The notes: generated by a model not told the origin, from the letters alone. A stretch of 64,000 bases of DNA from Triatoma infestans (GCA_011037195.1 JAAEAF010003080.1:79686-143685), one strand, 5' to 3'. Counted from the stretch's first letter, positions 45,701 to 52,444 are shown. Translations and numbers: made by a program.

Positions 45701-46006
45701 GATTTCTTGCAAGCCAATTTCCATCGCTTCAGCCTTTGTTAGGTTAACTCTACGTCCAGATTTCATTGGATAAATATGAAGACCAGATACGGTTCCAATT
45801 TGTGTCCATTTTGTTGGTGGTATCATATCTTTAACTGTTCTTTTTTTCATTATGTGATGTTCATTAACTTTAGCCGGTGTTATGCCATCAACTGAACTTT
45901 TACGTTTGTTTTTATGGCGTCGTAACATTAAAATACCAATTGCTGTGGTAAGAACTAGAATGGCTGTTGTTGTAGCTAATACTATACTTTTCTGTTCTAT
46001 TTCCAT
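27623..46006 (-). CDS. mARC: Mitochondrial amidoxime reducing component (MOSC-domain protein), seven coding exons
   Basis: Molybdenum enzyme that reduces N-hydroxylated compounds with cytochrome b5 and its reductase at the outer mitochondrial membrane. Coding exons, in order: 46006-45669, 39382-39212, 39107-39029, 37685-37578, 32825-32611, 31460-31386, 27755-27623. All borders are GT/AG, the phases agree, and they join into 372 aa plus stop. Residues 8-28 form a hydrophobic signal-anchor followed by RRHKNKRK. The MOSC N-terminal barrel starts at about 66 (IGTVSGLHIYPMKSG). The MOSC domain covers about 195-370, with NFRPNIVV, YSEDKWTWIKIG, KPCLRC (the second Cys of the CxRC motif is first in exon 6; one of these is the likely Mo ligand), EPIKTLKSYR and GDPVF. 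The ATG is preceded by ATTTACAG, so a non-coding first exon is likely. Introns are full of transposons. Confidence 0.93.
27822..28640 (-). mobile_element. Family H repeat, old copy in mARC intron 6
   Basis: Starts with ACTTGGTGTGAAACACTCTT (3' hairpin) and continues through diverged internal blocks (AGAAAATCATTGGAGCCGTT, GTAGAAGCCGTTACGTCGTA, CCCCAAAAATCAATTTTC). The 5' end is not clear. Confidence 0.5.
28641..29660. other. mARC intron 6, unassigned stretch
   Basis: AT-rich intronic sequence with no exon. Near 28690-28720 TATACTGGGCCGCACGACGC and AGAATGGCTAAACAGCCAA resemble 38615-38660, so this is another low-copy dispersed repeat. Poly-A run at about 29308-29322. Confidence 0.4.
29675..29795 (-). 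mobile_element. Family F element, single arm (copy 5)
   Basis: TTTTTCCTGGTAGCCTGCTT, AGTTTCGGGCGTTCGTCCAT, CTTCAGGATATTTTGATAAA. On the minus strand the core reads CCTGAAGATGGACGAACG..CCCGAAAC, with both boxes preserved. Confidence 0.65.
29844..29925 (+). repeat. Three short tandem repeats of about 29-30 bp
   Basis: Three units share CTGGT(A/T)TAGT(A/G)TGC and are separated by ATGATT: at about 29845, 29872 and 29902. No coding role seen. Confidence 0.7.
29983..30028. repeat. Imperfect inverted repeat (hairpin)
   Basis: TATCCGTCGTAGCATGCAT and its reverse complement with two mismatches (ATGCATATTACGACGGATA) are separated by about 9 bp. It lies inside mARC intron 6 in a slightly GC-richer patch. 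Confidence 0.7.
30029..31040. other. mARC intron 6, unassigned stretch
   Basis: 30030-30300 is GC-richer than the intron average (GGTTGAGGGGGGGTCATCCC) but contains no recognisable gene. The rest is AT-rich with an A18 run at about 30913-30931. Confidence 0.4.
31041..31310 (+). mobile_element. SINE, family S1-related, B box deleted
   Basis: Head AACTCAGTGGTAGCATGCTG gives an A box. The B box is missing and the S1 body starts at ACTGTCCGGTGACAGGCAGT, ACACTGTCCGAAACCGGCAG, TGAGAAGGCTCC. It then extends into a unique 3' part ending in an A12 run. It sits in mARC intron 6, about 75 bp from exon 6. Confidence 0.65.
31386..31460 (-). CDS. mARC: mARC coding exon 6
   Basis: A 75-bp exon: one base completes Arg, then CSVTTINPDTLERSKAHEPI and KTLK. 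It carries the second Cys of the CxRC motif and the TT-x-(D/N)-P-x-T signature of MOSC proteins. Asn replaces the usual Asp in TTVDP. Acceptor TTTTTTTTAG; donor GTTAGT. Confidence 0.9.
31461..32610. other. mARC intron 5
   Basis: AT-rich intron. It holds a TA-rich microsatellite at 31766-31820, a repeated phrase GCAGAGGCTAAAATTT at 31564 and 31776, and on the minus strand at about 31740-31700 a short CCCGATGATGGCTGCTATCA and ACGGTCAAAAGC. The latter resembles the 3' hairpin of Penelope-like elements. No further exon seen. Confidence 0.45.
32611..32825 (-). CDS. mARC: mARC coding exon 5
   Basis: Encodes GAYSDLGSYLIVNQASVDDL, NFRPNIVVAG, YSEDKWTWIKIGDDAIFRTF and KPCL plus two bases: the core of the MOSC domain up to the first Cys of the cofactor-binding loop. 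Acceptor ATTTTTTAG; donor GTAATT. Confidence 0.92.
32826..33420. other. mARC intron 4, first part
   Basis: AT-rich intronic sequence; scattered phrases (CCCCAAAATAAAATTTTTCG) may be old family H debris. No exon seen. Confidence 0.4.
33424..34398 (-). mobile_element. Family H repeat, full-length copy in mARC intron 4
   Basis: Minus-strand copy. 3' end AGCTGGTGTGAAACATTCAT, then AACTTTCTCTTACTCAAG; internal blocks with CGCACTTCTGGT and CGCACTTCCGGT; 5' part with TCAACTTTCTACGGTTTTTC and GATCTCAAAACGGATATTTC; last TACTTTCTCTTACTAGAAAT. It lies on the gene's own strand. Confidence 0.78.
34399..35151. other. mARC intron 4, unassigned stretch
   Basis: No exon or known repeat recognised. A slightly GC-richer region at 34840-35090 has no open frame worth naming. 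Confidence 0.4.
35162..35363 (+). mobile_element. SINE family S1, complete, with 10-bp target duplication
   Basis: Head AGGGAAGGGAATAGTAAGCT with A box TAAGTGGTTAGCGTACTGG and B box GGGTTCGAGTCC. Body TTCCTAGAAGCCTC, CAGTTCACTGTCCGGAGGCC, GGCAGTGCACTGAGAAGGCT, GGGCGCCAATGACCATAGAT, GATGCGCC and an A-rich tail. Flanking AAGAATCATA at 35152-35161 and 35364-35373 is the target-site duplication. This is the best S1 copy and defines the family. Confidence 0.88.
35546..35655 (+). pseudogene. Inverted duplicate of mARC exon 4
   Basis: Plus-strand copy of the minus-strand exon at 37578-37685, including the AG before it (AACAG) and GTGAGT after it. By hand it differs at about 16 of 108 positions, plus a 2-bp insertion (GA) after GGACTTAGAGCA that shifts the frame. 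Past the insertion it still reads GYWPVISRRDVIEGYSDFLR then IYENSTNDFT, parallel to the real exon. The flanking intron (TTTAAAAT..ACAG before; TTTATTTATTT after) also matches. It cannot be spliced into the gene because it is on the opposite strand. Confidence 0.85.
35656..36117. other. mARC intron 4, AT-rich stretch
   Basis: Includes a poly-T run (35661-35677) and a (TTTA)n run at 35685-35705. The run is shared with intron sequence next to the true exon 4, so the duplicated block extends here. No exon seen. Confidence 0.45.
36118..36275 (-). mobile_element. Family F element, single arm with tail (copy 6)
   Basis: Starts with the tail in reverse (TTTTGTTGTTGGGTCTGCAG, CCTGGAAAGC), then CAGAGATATTTTCTTGATAG, CGATCGGTTTTGGGCGTTCA, AGATTTGCACAGAGCAAAAT. 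The core boxes are degraded. It lies in mARC intron 4. Confidence 0.6.
36276..37577. other. mARC intron 4, last part
   Basis: AT-rich intronic sequence with no exon. Two slightly GC-richer patches (36800-36960 and 37140-37340) show no open frame or known repeat. Confidence 0.4.
37578..37685 (-). CDS. mARC: mARC coding exon 4
   Basis: A 36-codon, phase 0-0 exon: DNGLRVGYWSDISRRDVTEV then HADFMRVYENMCNDFT. Acceptor TTTTTTACAG; donor GTGAGT. An inverted, diverged copy of this exon lies at 35546-35655. Confidence 0.9.
37686..38267 (-). mobile_element. mARC intron 3 start with family H fragment
   Basis: 37860-38075 holds a minus-strand family H piece: ACGTCAAAATGTTTCAAAAT, CCATTTTCGAGAAAATCGCA, AAGACGCACTTCTGGC. 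38076-38267 is GC-richer (GCCACTCGCCATGACTACCC, TACCCGCTTTGGAAAGATGG), with no recognisable protein. Confidence 0.45.
38283..38586. mobile_element. Family F fold-back element, complete (copy 7)
   Basis: Two inverted arms of about 125 bp meet at about 38420. Left: CAGAGACATTTTCCATGGTA, CATCGACCGGTTTCGGGCGT, TCGCCCATCTGCAGGATGCG. Right: AAACTGAATTTGCTCTGTGC, CTGAAGATGGGCGAACGC..GAAACCGGTCGATGACC, GGAAAATGTCTCTGATGC, then the unpaired tail TTCCAGCTCTGCGGAACCAA and CCACCACAAC. The direct repeat ACAAGATCCCTATTA lies on both sides (38268-38282 and 38587-38601), a 13-15 bp target duplication. No protein. Lies in mARC intron 3. Confidence 0.88.
38602..39028. other. mARC intron 3, end part
   Basis: 38605-38700 matches a low-copy repeat also near 28690 (AGAATGGCTAAATTGCCAAC). 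38715-38885 looks like a decayed family H 5' region (CACACACA, CTCAAGACATGTATATTTCC). No exon. Confidence 0.4.
39029..39107 (-). CDS. mARC: mARC coding exon 3
   Basis: Encodes LWEEKVPTIDCGDEVSTWIS and KIILDK, matching the conserved W...DCGDE..W segment of mARC proteins. Acceptor CTTGTTTAG; donor GTTTGC is non-consensus after GT but keeps the frame exactly. Intron 2 before it is only 104 bp. Confidence 0.85.
39212..39382 (-). CDS. mARC: mARC coding exon 2
   Basis: One base completes Arg113, then VFVVYREKEKTFISNKTYPK and the rest of the N-terminal barrel, ending EKNAEHYV plus two bases. Acceptor TTTTTTTTAG; donor GTAAGT. Matches the family pattern of a variable residue run ending in R-x-YPK. 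Confidence 0.88.
39383..39880. other. mARC intron 1, 3' portion
   Basis: AT-rich intron sequence ahead of exon 2; no repeat or exon recognised. Confidence 0.4.
39883..40778 (-). mobile_element. Internally deleted mariner with good TIRs, in mARC intron 1
   Basis: Left end CAAGGTTCATCCAATAAGTA and right end, reverse-complemented, CGAGGGTCATTCAATAAGTA stay similar for about 43 bp. TA lies on each side (39881-39882 and 40779-40780). The 896-bp element holds a minus-strand transposase relic. It lacks the catalytic middle, so it is shorter than a typical 1.3-kb mariner. Confidence 0.85.
39970..40625 (-). pseudogene. Mariner transposase with catalytic core deleted
   Basis: Minus-strand pieces from about 40605: HSEEQRSVIRYLVAELSK, VYKW, RRISVELIAEEVHASVGAVH, CKKTYARWVPRQLTDAHKEI, the DNA-binding half and linker of a mariner transposase. 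Immediately after KEI the sequence jumps to LPHPPYSPDLAPSGFNLFGS, normally about 100 residues further on. The first two catalytic regions are therefore missing. The C-terminal end (GTSV, LLGTMLK) is frameshifted. Non-functional. Confidence 0.75.
40790..42490. other. mARC intron 1, unassigned stretch
   Basis: AT-rich intronic sequence. 41551-41586 (GGCGCTAATGGTCCGCGATT, TCGATGCGCC) matches the 3' tail of SINE family S1 and is flanked by (AAT)n runs. 41965-42000 has a family H scrap (ATTACTTTCTCTTACTGTAG). No exon seen. Confidence 0.4.
42500..42740 (+). mobile_element. LINE ORF2 C-terminal relic
   Basis: Plus-strand piece NRIRWLEYMETERRRQKN, followed by stop-riddled sequence that ends in CTGGATTGAAGTGCCTCTGT. 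It resembles the RLRWxGHVxRM segment after the reverse transcriptase in RTE/CR1-type LINEs. The frame is broken repeatedly. Confidence 0.45.
42741..43349. other. mARC intron 1, unassigned stretch
   Basis: Nothing recognised. Confidence 0.4.
43350..43690 (-). mobile_element. LINE ORF2 relic (post-RT region)
   Basis: On the minus strand DLTLIRPVVTYATKT (compare LYKTLIRPVLTYGSET), then KWLMEEETSKDLHELYQNCG, IAQFFKLHRI, out of frame with stops: the thumb and connection region of a LINE reverse transcriptase. An old copy. Confidence 0.55.
43691..45668. other. mARC intron 1, 5' portion
   Basis: AT-rich, no exon or clear transposon. 45320-45400 (GAGCATATCTCAACCTGTCC) resembles 225-250, a low-copy dispersed repeat. 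Confidence 0.4.
45669..46006 (-). CDS. mARC: mARC coding exon 1
   Basis: Residues 1-112 plus two bases of 113. It encodes the start MEIEQKS, the membrane anchor and the first strand of the MOSC N-terminal barrel, ending GRLPLRD. The donor is GTAAAAAT. An upstream in-frame ATG at 46036 exists, but the ATG at 46006 follows a good splice acceptor and gives a normal signal-anchor, so it is preferred. Confidence 0.9.
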
Positions 46007-46342
46007 CTGTAAATAATATATGTACATATTTATCATTATAATTGACTTGAAATTTCAATTATGCTAATCTAAGACAAAATACTGCATAATGTGCTGATAA
46101 ATGTAACCTTCTTCAAGGTTATTTTATATTTAAGTAAAATATAATTATAAAGTTATGAATAAGTGTTTTATAAAGGAAAAACTCACACAGGGCATTTCGT
46201 AAATAATATAAAAAGTCTGGTTTTTTAAATTTTTGTATAAATATCTAGTTATATGCAAGACTGAGTCGTTTTAATTGCAAAAAATGCTTTTAAATTACCG
46301 AAATAAAACTTCGCATTGTTTGATTATTATATTCACTATAAT

Positions 46343-46748
46343 TTTTTACAAAATTAGCTGGTAATTATTTACAAGCGTGCCCCCAAGATGGAAGACAACT
46401 AGCAACAGTAACCTTCTCACTCCCAATCTTATTACACTCACATTTCTGATATTTCTGATTCATTCATATTTCTTTATTTATTTCATTTTTTCATTCATTT
46501 CAAACAGTATCAGACTGAATCTAAGTAAAAATTACGAAACACGATCACAGTTTAACTTCAAACATTGTCCCAAGAACTTGTAGGTTTTAATTAGCGAACA
46601 CTGGCTAATTAATTGTCATTTAAATTAACTAGAATTCAGTGATAAATATTAAACAAGAGGGTTTATATGTGATTGTTCATGTGAGCTAGTGGTCGTCCAT
46701 CTTGGGGGCATGCTTGTAAATAATTACCAATTAGCTTAAGCTGTAAAA
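46343..46748. mobile_element. MITE-like element with ~45-bp TIRs
   Basis: Left TTTACAAAATTAGCTGG then TAATTATTTACAAGCGTGCC, CCCAAGATGGAAGAC. Right, inverted, GCATGCTTGTAAATAATTA with GTCCATCTTGGGGGC. The inverted repeats are about 85-90% alike and enclose about 290 bp of non-coding AT-rich DNA. It lies just upstream of the mARC start, between exon 1 and any distal promoter. No target duplication identified. Confidence 0.75.
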
Positions 46749-47190
46749 AAAGAGGAAGTATTACGATCATATCACATTTTCCAAATACAGTTTCCAGAAA
46801 CCCTCATTCCAAAAAGTCCTGGAAAGAATCGAATGATCTGATTGGCTTTTGATCAAAATATCTCAAAAACAAAAAATCGCCGGTAGTTGAGATTAAGATA
46901 CTACCATCGATTGCATCCGACGCTAAAGTTTCGTTCCAAAATCCAACACCCTCATGAAAATGACTTTACTATACTAAATGTGTTTTTTTTTTTTTTTTTT
47001 TTTTTTGCTACTTTCTCGAAAGTGCCTTCAACGATTTGAAAAGCGAACTGAATAAATACTTTTTCAAAAATTTTTTTTCCAAAAAAAGCTTTAAAGATTT
47101 CTTTAAATATCGGTCACAATTTTTTTTTTTATATCATTATTTTAACCGGTTTCTGATAACCCTCCAGAAAGATCATCAAGTATGTGTACA
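46749..47190 (+). mobile_element. Family H repeat, decayed copy
   Basis: AAAGAGGAAGTATTACGATC, CAAATACAGTTTCCAGAAAC, ATCTCAAAAACAAAAAATCG, TGACTTTACTATACTAAATG, a T24 run at 46983-47006, then GCTACTTTCTCGAAAGTGCC. The 3' end is lost. Confidence 0.5.
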
Positions 47191-47317
47191 GGCAATTTCT
47201 ATTTTTTTAAGTTTCTATCAGATTACTACCTGATTAATTCAGTCGTCACATACTTCCTGTACTTTGTGACGATGAAGGATAATCAGAACACGGTCAGAAT
47301 TAAAGAGAAAAAAAAAA

Positions 47318-47612
47318 CAGGTTATGATGGATACAATCCCAGATATTCAAGGCAAATCTATCCAGTTTATCTTAATGTTATCAGCGTTGTGGACCCAGTT
47401 ATCTACGTATTTCAAAAGATATTCTTTAAAATATTTATATTAATTAAACATACATAATCCTTTCACTCTCATCTTGAATGTTTGAATTTTATTTAGAAAA
47501 TATTGATTCAGGAGCGTTCTAGGGCGTTGTAGGACTTATGTATTTCTGCATTGAAAATTTTGAAAAATATACGGCTACTCCACCTATTAATGCTAGGTTT
47601 TTAGAACAAGTT
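47318..47612 (+). repeat. Dispersed repeat, copy 1 (see 61330-61610)
   Basis: CCCAGATATTCAAGGCAAAT, CTTAATGTTATCAGCGTTGT, GGACCCAGTTATCTACGTAT, AAATATTGATTCAGGAGCGT and ATACGGCTACTCCACCTATT occur again in the same order, reversed, at 61330-61610. No coding capacity is shared; the 91-codon open frame over this repeat has no counterpart there. Confidence 0.75.
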
Positions 47613-48059
47613 TTTCTGCATAAAAACAGTTTTATTAAAAAGTAAATCTAGAACGCCTACTTGAATCTTACTTCTTCAAATGGAAACTCTGATTTCTACT
47701 ATTTATAGGTTACTGACTGCAAAATTATTTATAATTAATATAGAAACAAATAGAATTATTATATGACCTGAAAGTTCAGCTCTGTTTTCATGTACAATTT
47801 TTTTTTTGTGACAACCTGAATAGTTTGCGCAACTGAATAGTTTTTCTATTTGAGGAAAATTTGTTAATTAGTTGTGAGAAAAATGTAATAATGCTATCTT
47901 AAACATCAGATTCTTTTTCTAGAAAACTTAAGCTAAATTTCAAGCATTCATAGGAGAACTTTAAGTTAAGCTTTCCACCAATTAGGCATTATTTTATAGT
48001 AGTTCATCTTTAATATAATCATAAGCAGTCAAATGTGCCTCTTATTTAGCATTGTTTTT
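47613..48059. other. AT-rich spacer, nothing recognised
   Basis: No feature recognised. Confidence 0.45.
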
Positions 48060-48601
48060 GGAGAAGATATTACAAGAATCAGGCATATCAGCTTACCGGA
48101 ACATATTCCAGAAGTCTGTACAGAATTTTGGCCTATGCAGACGATGTGGTTATAATAGGTAAAACCGCCTTTCTTAGTCTGGCTAAGGCAGCATAAAAAC
48201 TGGGGCTATAAATCAATGAGGCCAAGACTAAATACCTCCAAGCTGACGGAACTGAAAGGAATGTAAAAGAGATCCATATAACCGTTGGTCGATATACGTA
48301 GGTTTGAGAGGGTACAGTGGTTTGTGCTTATCTCGGTGCTATAGTTACCGGTGATAACGAGATAACAGTCAAGATAAGAAAAAGGATAATAAATGGTTCT
48401 TTAGGCTTATAAAGCTTATAAGAAAACCGACTGATATCCAGAAATACTAAAGTTACCCTCTACAAGACTCTAATACGCCGGGTATTTAAATGACGATTTT
48501 TAAGGTTGATGAAAATCTGTGGCACTCCTTCGAGAGGAAAATTCTCCCCGAAGAATATTCGGACAAGCACGGTGTAATGGGTTCAGATGTCTTGGAGAGG
48601 T

Positions 48602-49413
48602 GTTGTGATGCGATGAACAGTTGGTAGTTAGTTAGAGGTTTTTAGAGAGTTGTTACTCGAAATATGAATTACCAATTTACGAAAATAGATATATATTTTA
48701 ACAATAATTTAACGTTTGAAAAGATATAACTACAATTAATTTAATAAGATTTAAAATGTAACTAGAATGCACAACTATATGATTGATAAATAAATATATG
48801 TTTAAATACTTAGATAGGGACGCGCTCCGATGTATAAACTATGTAACTGGTATGATCTTGATGTTACGCTGATGAAATACTGAAGATTAATCCTCCTCAC
48901 TCACTTCCTGTTGAGAGACGTTATATTGCCATCACTCACACATTGACAAGTCTGTAATTACGGGTCACACTAAAACATCTCTTGCCGTGTGTTGACCCTA
49001 GGTCTTGAATAGGTCTGGTAATAGGTGTTGGCGGTTATCAAAAGACTGTAGCCAGGTGGTCGGTCTTTTGAGTGTTTGTTTATATTGCCGTGTGTTGACC
49101 CTAGGTCTTGAATAGGTCAGCGAACAGGTGTGGCAACAGGTGTTGGGGGTTATCAAAAGACTGTAGCCAGGTGGTCGGTATTTTGAGTGATTTTTTTATT
49201 TTTGTATATTGGCCAGGCGGCTTCTGTGTACTGACCATATAATGACCCTTTTGAAGCAGTGTGTCTTTGGCGGTTTCTGTCCTTGGCGGTCCCTTTGACC
49301 GTGCACTGACAGCGGCTCTTGACCTGAATAATAGAGCGACTGGCTGGCACCACTAGTTATAATTTTTTATAATTAAAAATTATATATTTTCCTTCTTGTT
49401 ATCACATTACAAC
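48602..49413. mobile_element. TIR element inserted in the LINE
   Basis: Ends GTTGTGATGCGATGAACAG and, reverse-complemented, GTTGTAATGTGATAACAAG are imperfect inverted repeats. Joining the flanks restores the order of LINE protein motifs, which fixes the borders. The flanks GGAGAGGT and GGGATGGT agree at 5 of 8 positions, a possible old 8-bp duplication. No transposase; it holds two tandem units of about 104 bp. Confidence 0.6.
48979..49192 (+). repeat. Two tandem ~104-bp units inside the TIR element
   Basis: Each unit has TTGCCGTGTGTTGACCCTAG, GTCTTGAATAGGTC, GGTGTTGG, GTTATCAAAAGACTGTAGCC and AGGTGGTCGGT. The second unit has a small insertion (CAGCGAACAGGTGTGGCA). No protein. Confidence 0.85.
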
Positions 49414-49775
49414 GGGATGGTTCAAATTGGAGAAGGCTTACCAACCTGGAATTAAGAGACTTGTACCATGAGCCGGAAATGGTAAGATTTATAAGGAACG
49501 GAAGACTTAGATGGGCAGGTCACATTGCTGTGATGGAGGATGATGAGGTTCCAAAAAAAAAAAAAATAAATAAATAAAATAAAATTAATGGAGGGAAAAG
49601 TGGACCATACCAGAAAGGTTGGCAGGCCCGGATTGTGTTGGTTAGAGGGATCACTGAGGATGCCCACACTCTACTTGGAGTGAGAAATTGGAAAGTGGCT
49701 GTCAAAAATAGGAATGACTGGCGGAGACCTTTGACGGAGGCCAGGGCTCAGTAAATGGGCTTGTAGAGCCATTGA

Positions 49776-50188
49776 TGATGAACAGTCAAATGTGTTGTAG
49801 GAATTCAGTGGTTGTCAATTGCAATAGAGAACAACAGAGAAAGAGAGTTAATCTGAATATAACCTAATATTATTAGGTTATTTAAAAAAAAACAAAAAAA
49901 CCTGCATAATAACCTCCTCAAGGTTACATAAATAATTAATAACATAATATATTAAGGTGTGTGTGCTAGCTAAAATTGGTATATTTGGCAACCATACATT
50001 TACTATGCTTAATTTACACTTCTTTTTATTTTCTTAATAAAAACAAAAAAAAATTAGTGTGAAACACTCACACTACTTCCTTTTACTACTATAATTATAA
50101 CTTTAATTTTTTTTTTCTTTTATTTGCAAATTTAATAAACTTTAATTTGATTTGTATTATATATAAATACATATAGTAGGGGATTATA
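49776..50188. other. Spacer with a family H 3'-end scrap
   Basis: 50048-50090 has AATTAGTGTGAAACACTCAC and ACTTCCTTTTAC, a minus-oriented family H 3' end. Otherwise AT-rich, nothing seen. Confidence 0.45.
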
Positions 50189-50189
50189 T

Positions 50190-51215
50190 TTTTACTTTCT
50201 CTTACTCCTAGTAAGAGGAAGTATTGTAATCGTGTCAAATTTTCGATATCGAGTTTTCACCGGAAATATCCGTTTTGAGGACCCCTGAGTCCAAAAAAGT
50301 GGTTTTTAGCAAATGGTCTGTGTGTGGGTGTGTGTCCGTGTGTGTGTGTGTATGTATGTATGTGAACAGCATAGCTCAAAAACGAGAAACCGTAGAAAGT
50401 TAAAACTTGATATTCCATTTAGGCATCACCGTGGGATCTGACACTACGTTATCTGTCAAAATTCCTCAACCGGAAGTACCATTTTATAGTTGTTTTTTTT
50501 ACTTTTTTTGCGATATTCTCAAAAATGGCTCCGACGATTTTCTTTAAACTCAAACTCAAACCACACATACAAAGAGCTACAACTTTATTTGAAAGGGTTT
50601 CTCTGGAAAAATTCATTTAAGGGCAGTTATAGGGGAAGGGTGAGGTTAGGTTTTCATCTAAAGTACTATTCCAGTTTATTAGGAAATTCTGTCATCTAAA
50701 TAATGTTTAATTAGAATTAAATATGTTGTTGAAATTCCGAGTTTGAAAAAAATCGGACTAACCGGAAGTGCGTTTGTTTTAACACTTTACTAAATGATTT
50801 TTTCACTTTTTCGCAATTTTCACAAAAATTGCTCCGACGATGCTTTTAAAACTTCGTATATAAACTAAACTTGCAAAGATCTACATCTTTTATTTAAAAC
50901 ATTTCTCTGAAAAAATTCATTTAAGGACACTTTTAGAGGAGGGGTGGGGTTACAGCTTTCTCTAAATTGCTATCAGAGAGTTGATTATACAATTCTATCA
51001 TCCAAACGAAATTAATTAGAAATAAATAGATGGCCAAAATTCCGAGTTTTTAGAAAATTAGTAAACCGGAAGTGCACTTTTACTGAACTGTTTTTTCAAT
51101 TTTTGACGAATTTCAATAAAATTTGGTACACAAACTATAAAATTTGTCAATTATCATTTTTGAGAACAGGAGTAAGAGAAAGTTGTGTGAGTGTTTCACA
51201 CCAGATTTTTTTACA
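50190..51215 (+). mobile_element. Family H repeat, full-length reference copy
   Basis: Probably the best-preserved copy. TTTACTTTCTCTTACTCCTA then GTAAGAGGAAGT (hairpin), TTTCACCGGAAATATCCG, a GT run at 50318-50352, AGCATAGCTCAAAAACG, ACCGGAAGTACC at 50469, first block to ACCGGAAGTGCG (about 50760), second block to ACCGGAAGTGCA (about 51065), then GAGTAAGAGAAAGTTGTGTG, AGTGTTTCACACCAGATTTT. Non-coding; both ends T-rich. Confidence 0.82.
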
Positions 51216-51615
51216 TTGTTTACTTGTGCAAACGATGCAATCTTAATTTTACCGACAAAAAGCGGAGCCAAAATGGCTCTCAGCTTTTCCAAAACCCAAA
51301 TAAAATTAGGTATTCCGGGAAAAATGTTTTAAATTTAGTTTTTATTTAAGTATTAACCTCCCGCAATATTTTCTTTTACAGCAGTATAAAGTAAGAAATA
51401 AAATTAAATAAAAACTGTTTGCAAAAAAAAAAAAGAAAAAGACACAGCACTATTAAATGTGTCAAGAATGGCTATTCAGCCTTAACCCCTAGTCGCCACG
51501 CTATAAAAGATGTATTGAAACCCACCATTTTGGGGTCAGTGTTGGTCAAAGGAAGTAGGAAGACTTCCGCGTTACATGTACAATGTGGAATTGAGAATGA
51601 GTATGTGTGTGTTTT
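51216..51615. other. Spacer, nothing recognised
   Basis: A slightly GC-richer stretch at 51470-51570 has no known domain. Confidence 0.4.
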
Positions 51616-51830
51616 TATAAAATAAATATCTCAAAAATAAAAACAAAAATTGCAAGAAGTTCGAACTTGGATATTCCGCCACCATCGTATCTGACACAAA
51701 AGTTTTGATCAAAACCCATCAACCGGAAGTGCTATTTTATTGGAGTTTTTTTTTTTTTTTTTCCAGTTTGTCGAAGATATCATTAGTTGAAGTGTTGTTA
51801 AAAAATACCAAATTTGAAGAATATCAACTA
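51616..51830 (+). mobile_element. Family H repeat, fragment
   Basis: ATATCTCAAAAATAAAAAC, GTTCGAACTTGGATATTCCG, CATCAACCGGAAGTGCTATT, then a T-run and a degraded block. Confidence 0.55.
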
Positions 51831-52383
51831 AACTGGCAGTGTTGCTTTACAGTATAGATTTTCAAGTTTTTGATTTTTTTTTTTCACAAATCGCTGTAAT
51901 GATTTTTTTTTTTTACTTTCTCTTACCCCTATATCGTGTATTGTAATCGTGTGAAATTTTCGATATTGACTTTTCACCGGAAATACACGTTTTGAGGTCC
52001 CCTGAATCGAAAAAAAAGTGGTTTTTAGAAAATGGTCTGTGTGTGTGTGGGTGTGTATGTGAAATTTCGTGTAGCTCAAAAACGAAAAATTTGTAGAAAG
52101 TTCCAAACTTGATATTCCGTTTAGATATCACCATGGGATCTGACAGTACGTTATCTGTCAAAATTCCTCAACCGGAAATACCACTTTACTGATTTTTTTT
52201 TTTTTTGCGATTTTCTCAAAAATGATTCCAACGAGTTTTTTTTTTTTTTAACCTTGTTATATCAACTATACATACAAAGAGCTATAACTTTTACTTGAAA
52301 ATTTGTTTGGAAAAATTCATTTAAGGGGTGGGGGCACTTTTGGGAGAGGGGTGGGATTAGATTTCCTCTCTAAAGTATATTTC

Positions 52384-52385
<2 letters not shown>

Positions 52386-52444
<59 letters not shown>
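52386..52444 (+). repeat. Homopolymer run of 59 T
   Basis: Uninterrupted run inside a family H copy, where other copies have a few T. Its length may be partly an assembly or sequencing artefact. Confidence 0.85.

Larger units (their letters stand above)
48060..49775 (+). mobile_element. RTE-like LINE fragment split by a TIR element
   Basis: First half 48060-48601, second half 49414-49775; a TIR element of about 812 bp lies between. First half: RILAYADDVVIIGKT (catalytic motif), KLGL.INEAKTKYLQADGTE, DENLWHSFERKILPEEYSDK. Second half: WRRLTNLELRDLYHEPEMVR, GRLRWAGHIAVMEDDEVP, a poly-A-rich gap, then RNWKVAVKNRNDWRRPLTEA. The order matches the C-terminal half of RTE-like transposon proteins. 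Frames are broken, so it is inactive. Confidence 0.75.

Noticed and set aside
45665..46036. mARC starting at the upstream ATG 46036
   Set aside because: The extra ten residues precede a clear splice acceptor; the ATG at 46006 gives the usual signal-anchor start.
47182..47457. 91-codon open frame as a small gene
   Set aside because: It overlaps a dispersed repeat and its frame is not kept in the copy at 61330-61610.
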